Shown in pieces: positions 58,619 to 64,000 of a stretch of 64,000 nt of DNA (the first letter of the stretch is position 1; every line of letters starts with the position of its first letter). The DNA is from JALZKA01 sp033856515 (GTDB lineage Bacteria; Actinomycetota; Thermoleophilia; Solirubrobacterales; 70-9): the NCBI GenBank assembly GCA_033856515.1, contig JAWVEY010000031.1:1-64000 (forward strand). Direction: 5' to 3'. The notes beneath the pieces are model-generated. The model saw nothing but the letters and a program-made list of their open reading frames with translations, had not been told where the DNA came from and made no database searches. Position numbers and translations under genes: made by a program.

Positions 58619-61600
58619 ATGTTGGAAGCGCACACGGTGCTAGGCGCTGGAGTCCGGCGCCGCTGCCTCAGCCTCGCGATCGTCCTCGCCTTCGCCGGGA
58701 TCGCGGTCTCTGCTGCTCCCGCATCGGCGGAAAGCCTCAACGCGTACCGACTGGACGCATCTGCCAAGAACCTGAAGGCACTCGCCCAACAAGGCTTCGA
58801 CGTGACCGAAGGCCGCGACCTGGACCGAGGGACGATCGACGTGGTCGGCTATCGCGCCGACTTCGCGAAGCTCGACGCGGAGCGACTGACCAACTACCGC
58901 GCCCCCGCATCCGCACAGCGAAGCGCCCAGAGTGACGCGACCGCCAGCGCGACCGACGCTGCCTACGATGTCTGGACCAAGTACGACGCCGTTGCGGACG
59001 ACGACAAGGAGCAGTACACCGAGACGTACGAGCGGGTGCTCGCCGACTATCCCGACATCACCGCCGAACTTGTGGCCGGCACAACCTACGGCGGACGGGA
59101 CATCACTGCCATCCAGGTGACCAAGGACGCAACCGGCTCGGACATCCCCGGCCGGCCCGCGGTCCTCTACAACGCTATGCAGCACGCGCGTGAGTGGCTC
59201 GCCGGTGAGACGTGCCGGCGGACCCTCGACTACTTCCTCGGCCATTACGGCAAGACGACCAGCGCAGGCACGGAGGCGACGAAGCTCGTCAACAACACCG
59301 AGCTGTGGTTCGTCTGCGTGAACAACCCGGACGGCTACGAGTACACGTTCACGCCGGGCAACCGCCTCTGGCGAAAGAACCTGGCTGACAACGACAACAA
59401 CAACGTGATCGACAACAACGACGGCGTCGATCCGAACCGAAACTTCTCCGAGCACTGGGGTCTCGACAACGACGGCAGCTCCCCAGACCCCACCTCGGAG
59501 ACCTATCGCGGCCCAAGCCCCGCCTCAGAGCCGGAAACCACTGCGATGGAGGCGCTCTTCGAGGAGATCCATCCCGTCTTCCAGAAGAACGACCACACCG
59601 CCGCCGCGCTTCTGCTCTACCCGATGGGCTTCCAGCAGGACACCAAGAGCGCCGACAACGAGATCTTCACCGCGCTGGCGGGCGACGTCTTCAAGCCCGC
59701 CATTCCTGGCTTCATCCCCGAGCTGTCCGCCGGCCTCTACATCACGAACGGTGACTTCACCGACTGGGCCTACAACGATCAGGACACGCTCTCCTTCACG
59801 CCTGAGGGCACGCCTGCCGAGGACGTGAACGTGACCGGATTCGAGTACCCGGACTCGCCGCAGCAGATCCAGCAGGAATTCGAGCGGCACCTGCCCTTCA
59901 TCCTCGACCTGGCGAAGTCTGCGAACGACCCGGCCAACCCCCACTCTCACCTCGAAAACACGGCGGCCGACTTCACCGTCGACACGTTCAAGGACTCCTA
60001 CGGAAGTCCCCAGCTCGTCGGCGCCGTGGTCAAGCGCGAGCTCGGCAAGGTGAAGATGAAGTACAAGATCAACGGCAAGAAGACCAAGACGGTGCCGACA
60101 ACGAATTACGAGGGCGGCGAGCGCTACTACACGGAGCCGGGCGTCTTCTATCACCGGGTGCGGGGCTCCGTGCCGGGAACGAAACCGGGCGACGAGGTGA
60201 AGGTGTGGTTCGTCGCGGGAGGCGAGAAGTCGAAGTCGTTCACCTACGACGCCGAGGTCGAGACGAACCATCCCGTGCTGATCCTCTCGAACGAGGACTG
60301 GTCGGGCGTCCAGCCGAACCCCGCGCCGCTCGCGGGACCCCAGTACCTCGATTACTACACCGACGCGCTCGATGCCGCCGGCGTCGACTACGACATCTAT
60401 GACGTCGACGCGCACGGCCGTCGTCCGCCCAGTCCGCTCGGCGTCCTCGGCCACTACTCGCACGTGGTCTGGTACACGGGCGACGACTACGTGCCGCGCG
60501 AGCCCGACGCGCCGGGTGGCTCCGGCATCACCAAGGGTGCCGTGGACACGCAGAATGCGGTTCGCGACTATCTCAACGACGGCGGCAAGCTCTTCTACAC
60601 CGGCAAGAACGCCGGCCGCGTCTTCGCCGAGGGCTACCTCTACAACCCGTTCCAGGAAGAGGAGGGCACCTATTGCCAGAACGGGAACCCGACCTGCATC
60701 CTCGTCCAGGACGACTTCCTTCAGTACTGGCTGGGCGCGTACCGGTATGTCGGCGGAGGAGGGCTCGACCCCAGCGACGATTCGATCTTCCCGGTCGAGG
60801 GAACGGCCGGCCCGTTCGACCCGCTTTCGCTCACGTTCAACGGACCGGATTCGGCAGAGAACGGAGACTTCGCGTCGACGCTACTCGTGACCTCCTCGGT
60901 CCTGCCGCCAGCCGAGTTCCCGACGTTCGCCGACTCGGCCGCCGCAGCGGAGTGGGTCCGGCCTTTCGCCTCGCCGTTCGAGCCCCACACCGGCGACTGG
61001 TTCATGTCGGCGGGCGCCCACGACGCCGCGTACAAGCGCCTGCAGAAGTCGTTCTCGGTGCCGGCGGGCGGGGCCAAGTTCAAGCTCTCGACGTCCTTCG
61101 ACCTCGAGGCCGACTACGACTACATCTTCGTCGAGATCCACACCGTGGGCGACGACGACTGGACGACGCTCGCTGACGAGAACGGGAACACCTCCGACGA
61201 CGTCGGCCTCTCGTGTCCCTCCACCGGCGACGGCTCCGACTGGCAGTCCAACCATCCGTTCCTCGCGCACTACCAGACCAAGATCGATGGTGGCGACGAT
61301 TGCGACCCGACCGGCTCAAGCGGATCATGGAACGCCGCCACGGGCAACTCCGCGGGCTGGCAGGACTGGTCCATGCCGATTCCCGCGGCATACAACGGCG
61401 AGAACATCGAGATCTCGATCTCGGTCGTGAGCGACCCAGCAGTGCAAGGCCTCGGAGCCTGGGTTGACGACGTCAAGCTCGAGGACAGCGGCGGCAGCCC
61501 GATCAACTCGGCCGACCCATCGTTCGAGAGCGGACAGGACGGCTGGACCACGCCCGGCCCGCCCCCACCACCCGGCCCGGGCGGCCAGTCGGATGAGACC

Positions 61601-61756
61601 GGCTGGGAGCGGGCGCAGAGCGCGCCATTCGTCGAGACGCCGATCACGACCACCGACAACACGGTCTATACGGGCTTCGGCTTCGAGGCCGTCACCGGCG
61701 CTGCGAACCGTGCTGCGCTGATGGAAGCCGCGCTGGCGCACCTCGGCCTGCCCTAG
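58619..61756 (+). CDS. Large secreted M14-family zinc carboxypeptidase
   Basis: The 1045-residue protein has a signal peptide (RRRCLSLAIVLAFAGIAVSA). The M14 domain (about 110-430) shows zinc ligands in QHAREWLAGE (His189, Glu192) and NDHTAAALLLYP (His326), the substrate-binding DPNRNF (Arg274) and the catalytic Glu396 in SFTPEG. A DNDNNNVIDNNDG insert looks like a calcium-binding loop. The following 600 residues contain an immune-inhibitor-A-like module with two jelly-roll-like parts and a Pro-rich linker near 980. It degrades peptides outside the cell. GGGAGG lies 13 nt before the ATG. Confidence 0.9.
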   Translation: MLEAHTVLGAGVRRRCLSLAIVLAFAGIAVSAAPASAESLNAYRLDASAKNLKALAQQGFDVTEGRDLDRGTIDVVGYRADFAKLDAERLTNYRAPASAQRSAQSDATASATDAAYDVWTKYDAVADDDKEQYTETYERVLADYPDITAELVAGTTYGGRDITAIQVTKDATGSDIPGRPAVLYNAMQHAREWLAGETCRRTLDYFLGHYGKTTSAGTEATKLVNNTELWFVCVNNPDGYEYTFTPGNRLWRKNLADNDNNNVIDNNDGVDPNRNFSEHWGLDNDGSSPDPTSETYRGPSPASEPETTAMEALFEEIHPVFQKNDHTAAALLLYPMGFQQDTKSADNEIFTALAGDVFKPAIPGFIPELSAGLYITNGDFTDWAYNDQDTLSFTPEGTPAEDVNVTGFEYPDSPQQIQQEFERHLPFILDLAKSANDPANPHSHLENTAADFTVDTFKDSYGSPQLVGAVVKRELGKVKMKYKINGKKTKTVPTTNYEGGERYYTEPGVFYHRVRGSVPGTKPGDEVKVWFVAGGEKSKSFTYDAEVETNHPVLILSNEDWSGVQPNPAPLAGPQYLDYYTDALDAAGVDYDIYDVDAHGRRPPSPLGVLGHYSHVVWYTGDDYVPREPDAPGGSGITKGAVDTQNAVRDYLNDGGKLFYTGKNAGRVFAEGYLYNPFQEEEGTYCQNGNPTCILVQDDFLQYWLGAYRYVGGGGLDPSDDSIFPVEGTAGPFDPLSLTFNGPDSAENGDFASTLLVTSSVLPPAEFPTFADSAAAAEWVRPFASPFEPHTGDWFMSAGAHDAAYKRLQKSFSVPAGGAKFKLSTSFDLEADYDYIFVEIHTVGDDDWTTLADENGNTSDDVGLSCPSTGDGSDWQSNHPFLAHYQTKIDGGDDCDPTGSSGSWNAATGNSAGWQDWSMPIPAAYNGENIEISISVVSDPAVQGLGAWVDDVKLEDSGGSPINSADPSFESGQDGWTTPGPPPPPGPGGQSDETGWERAQSAPFVETPITTTDNTVYTGFGFEAVTGAANRAALMEAALAHLGLP

Positions 61757-62847
61757 GCCGGGCGGAGCAGCGCCAGCGCATCCTCCAGCTTGCACGCGGC
61801 GAGCCCCGCGTGGCCATCATCCACCGCAAACCCAAGAACGAGCATGTCGTCCGCGATCGCGATCCCGGTCGGACGCTCCGCGGGACGATCGGAGAAGCGG
61901 AAAGTCGGGGAGATCTCCGCGATCGCACTGCCCGCGCCGCGCATGACGAGACGGTGCTGACCCTCGCCGTTGTCCTCCACGGATAGGAGCTCGCCCTCGC
62001 TGAGCGGAACGCTCTCTCCGAGTTCGGCTCCCTCGATCTCGATTGCCGCGCCCTGGCTTGTCGCGAACATGGTCTCGACCAGGTCATTCAAAAGGGGCGC
62101 GGGCGATGGGTCGGGCAGGGCCGCGAGCGGGGAAAGTGGAGGTCCCTCCCCCTCGGCCGCCGCGTAGTCGCGGTACGGCCAGGCCGCCTGCATCGTCACG
62201 TGGGCCGGCATCTCGTGTGCCGGGCGGACAACTGAGTCGATTGCCTCCTGCAGCATCAGCGGTGGGTAGGCGGCGAGGCCATTCGACGGAAAGGTGATGT
62301 GCTCCTCGACGACGTTCGAGAGCTCCGGGATCGGCACGCTCCCAAGCCGATCGACGACCTCCTGGGCGTAGCGATGGCTGATCCAATAGCCGTGCGCGCC
62401 CCAGCTGTGCCACGGAATGACGGGCACCAGGTTCTCCTGCGCCGGATCGCGGCCGGACCAGATCAGGCCTTCCGGCCAGCCCCAGACCATGAATCCCAGA
62501 AGAAGCATGCCGGCGTCGTCCGGCAGGTTCGCGAGCGCGGCAGGCAGGCGCTCGGCGAACTCGTTGTGGATGAGGACGTCGTCCTCGCAGATGATCGCAC
62601 CGCCCTCTGACTCGGGGACTTCCTCAAGCATGCGGCGCATGCACTTGACGTGCGAGGCGGTCACATACCGGCCCGCCATCGCCTTCCACTCTTCGCTCTC
62701 CTCGCGCGGCATCTGGATCTCGATCGCCGGCACCATCTGAGCCCTGTCGAGGCCGTGATGGCGAAAGCGCCGCTCCATCCGCTCGCGCCGAGCGACGGAG
62801 GACGGCAGATGGACGCAGTAAACGGCCGGAGGGGTCAGACCCCTCAT
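61753..62847 (-). CDS. GT25-like glycosyltransferase
   Basis: The 364-residue protein starts MRGLTPPAVYCVHLPSSVAR and has the GT25 marks: SSVARRERMERRF near the start, RYVTASHVKCMRRML, and the metal-binding IICEDDVLIHNEF. It would transfer a sugar (galactose- or glucose-like) from a nucleotide donor. Residues 2-7 (RGLTPP) are encoded by a GGGGTCAGACCCC palindrome right after the start codon. The C-terminal ~100 residues are a separate beta-rich part. It shares a stop region with the carboxypeptidase gene and lies 7 bp after the epimerase gene. Confidence 0.78.
   Translation of the reverse strand: MRGLTPPAVYCVHLPSSVARRERMERRFRHHGLDRAQMVPAIEIQMPREESEEWKAMAGRYVTASHVKCMRRMLEEVPESEGGAIICEDDVLIHNEFAERLPAALANLPDDAGMLLLGFMVWGWPEGLIWSGRDPAQENLVPVIPWHSWGAHGYWISHRYAQEVVDRLGSVPIPELSNVVEEHITFPSNGLAAYPPLMLQEAIDSVVRPAHEMPAHVTMQAAWPYRDYAAAEGEGPPLSPLAALPDPSPAPLLNDLVETMFATSQGAAIEIEGAELGESVPLSEGELLSVEDNGEGQHRLVMRGAGSAIAEISPTFRFSDRPAERPTGIAIADDMLVLGFAVDDGHAGLAACKLEDALALLRPA
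62831..62843. repeat. GGGGTCAGACCCC palindrome at a gene start
   Basis: An exact copy of the palindrome at 57201, with the same five bases CCGGA before it. It overlaps codons 2-6 of the glycosyltransferase gene. Confidence 0.85.
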
Positions 62848-62854
62848 CGTTTGC

Positions 62855-63784
62855 TCACAAGCCCGCGAAGCCGTGTCGGACGCTGGGATACCGCGGGCTC
62901 CAGCCGAGCTCCCGCTTTGCCTTCGCGTTCGATGCGCCCCTTGCCTCTGTCGCCATCAGGGCGATCGCGCGCCCGGCGGCTAGGCGCGCCGCAAAGCGCG
63001 GAACGCGGCGGGGTGGATCGGCGCCGAGAGCTTCCGCGTACAGGGGCAGCCAGTCCGATAAGGCCAGCGGCTCATCGTCGACGACGTTGTAGATCCCAGG
63101 CTCACCTTTCTCGATCGCCGTCACCGTTGCGGCCGCGGCGTCGTCTGAGTGGATGAAGGACGAGATTCCCTTCGCCGAGCCGACGAGTGGGTACCGGCGC
63201 CGTTCCACCTCGCCAGCGATGAACCCGTCGCGAGCGAACCAGGTGCCCGGCCCGTACAGCGAGCCGTAGCGCAGGACGATCCCATCGATTCCCAGCGTGC
63301 CGGTCACGCGTTCCTCGAGCTCTGCGAGAGCCTCGACGGTGGGCCCAAACGAATCGGGGGCGTCGGTCCACAGCGGCGCCTCCTCGCCTTTGATGGCGTC
63401 CCCTTCAGGGCGGTACGCGATGGCGAGGCTCTGCGCAATCACGCGCTTTGTGCCGGCATCCTGTGCCGCCGCGATCAGGTTTGCCGTGCCCTCGCGACGT
63501 AGCCGTTCGGTGGGCTCGTAGTGGTGGCGCTTGCGCATGTCCGGGACCTTCGGCAGGGCGGTCAGCTGATGGACGATCACGTCCGGCCTGGCCCACGCGA
63601 CCGTCGCGGCCGTGGTCACCGGGTCGAGGGCGTCCATGACGGCCGGCGTCGCACCCAACTCCACCAACTCGCTCGCGCGCTCGACGCTCCTGGACGTCCC
63701 GGTCACGTCGTGGCCGGCGTCGACGAGCGCCGGAACGAGCTTGCGCCCGATGGCCCCGGTTGCTCCAGCGATAAGAACCCTCAT
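62855..63784 (-). CDS. NAD-dependent epimerase/dehydratase (extended SDR)
   Basis: The 309-residue protein begins VLIAGATGAIGRKLVPALVD, the dinucleotide-binding loop, and has QSLAIAYRPEG and VLRYGSLYGPGTWF. The usual YxxxK catalytic pair is not obvious, so it may be an atypical reductase or epimerase. C-terminal GASNAKAKRELGWSPRYPS is like that of the enzyme at 40662 (SSNAKLKAELGWRPRYAT), so the two are paralogues. TAGCTT lies 9 nt before the ATG. Only 20 bp separate it from the divergent cupin gene. Confidence 0.85.
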   Translation of the reverse strand: MRVLIAGATGAIGRKLVPALVDAGHDVTGTSRSVERASELVELGATPAVMDALDPVTTAATVAWARPDVIVHQLTALPKVPDMRKRHHYEPTERLRREGTANLIAAAQDAGTKRVIAQSLAIAYRPEGDAIKGEEAPLWTDAPDSFGPTVEALAELEERVTGTLGIDGIVLRYGSLYGPGTWFARDGFIAGEVERRRYPLVGSAKGISSFIHSDDAAAATVTAIEKGEPGIYNVVDDEPLALSDWLPLYAEALGADPPRRVPRFAARLAAGRAIALMATEARGASNAKAKRELGWSPRYPSVRHGFAGL

Positions 63785-63804
63785 CGAATGGGCAAGCTAC
63801 AAGC

Positions 63805-64000
63805 ATGAGCGGCAAGCTGAGCCTGGACGACCTCGAGCGGATTCCGCTGGAAGACGGAATGTCGTGGCTTCCGATCCGCCGCACACTCGGCGTCACCGGA
63901 TTCTCCGTCAACGGCTACGTGGCCGAGAAGGCAGGCGACACCGTGATCGAGACGCACGACGAGACGGGCTCGGGCTCCGGCAGGCACGAGGAGCTCTACC
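63805..64000 (+). CDS. Cupin-like protein, 5' part only (3' end outside window)
   Basis: The ATG at 63805 opens a frame that continues to the window edge (65 residues so far). It reads MSGKLSLDDLERIPLEDGMS, then WLPIRRTLGVTGFSVNGYVA and a metal-site-like ETHDETG...SGRHEELY, the opening of a cupin-type family. The ATG is 20 bp from the divergent epimerase start. The rest cannot be judged. Confidence 0.7.
   Translation, partial: MSGKLSLDDLERIPLEDGMSWLPIRRTLGVTGFSVNGYVAEKAGDTVIETHDETGSGSGRHEELY

Overview
The window looks like a chromosome segment of a high-GC actinobacterium, most likely of the Thermoleophilia / Solirubrobacterales. The reasons are the high GC, the many GTG starts, the surface protein with the KSKHIKDGQV-type N-terminus, several small NTF2-like proteins that begin MSQENVEI, SHOCT-tailed membrane proteins, and many genes with a TANNNT box 6-9 nt before the start codon (leaderless-type promoters). 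This placement is inference; no marker gene is present.

Layout. 0-3.1 kb: end of an unknown gene, an acidic Pro/Glu-rich protein and a membrane diguanylate cyclase. 3.2-14.4 kb: a complete tRNA-Ala(CGC) followed by two 42-bp copies of its 3' half and two shorter copies, which bracket accessory cargo (FAD-linked oxidase, surface protein, large LuxR-type ATPase regulator, laminin-B-domain protein, Cys-rich Tat protein, three related NTF2-like genes, an MsrA variant). I read this as stacked, integrase-less islands at a tRNA site. 12.8-18.1 kb: secreted beta-propellers, a methyltransferase, an RTX-type protein, an acetyltransferase and an NTF2-cupin pair, with further copies of the island-end hairpin. 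18.3-22.7 kb: cyclic-di-GMP genes (PAS-EAL and GGDEF) around a DUF2254 membrane protein. 22.9-26.7 kb: DoxX, winged-helix regulator, UspA, FAD oxidoreductase and a short MgtE. 26.7-34.3 kb: lipoprotein, SGNH hydrolase, sialidase-like protein, MFS pump, LPG-synthase-like membrane protein, and small NTF2, SHOCT, DUF6325-like and YrhK-like genes.

34.3-37.3 kb: overlapping RsbW-like kinase, STAS antagonist and PAS-GAF-SpoIIE phosphatase (a partner-switching module). 37.3-47.7 kb: acyl-CoA dehydrogenase, RTX/beta-helix protein, epimerase, then a divergent catabolic-looking cluster (VOC protein and acyl-CoA ligase one way; flavin monooxygenase, VOC protein and MFS transporter the other way). 47.7-58.5 kb: potassium channel, DUF4239 pair, decayed arylsulfatase, a holin-like/phosphodiesterase fusion, SHOCT and AI-2E transporter operon, RDD protein and CYTH protein. 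58.6-64 kb: a large secreted M14 carboxypeptidase, a GT25-like glycosyltransferase, an epimerase and the start of a cupin gene.

The most unusual signals are the tRNA-Ala half-gene array with its ~105-bp repeat unit, the GGGGTCAGACCCC palindromes sitting in the first codons of genes, an NTF2-like reading frame whose start codon appears to have become ATC, and a frameshifted, internally deleted arylsulfatase tail. No integrase, transposase, CRISPR array or rRNA gene was seen.
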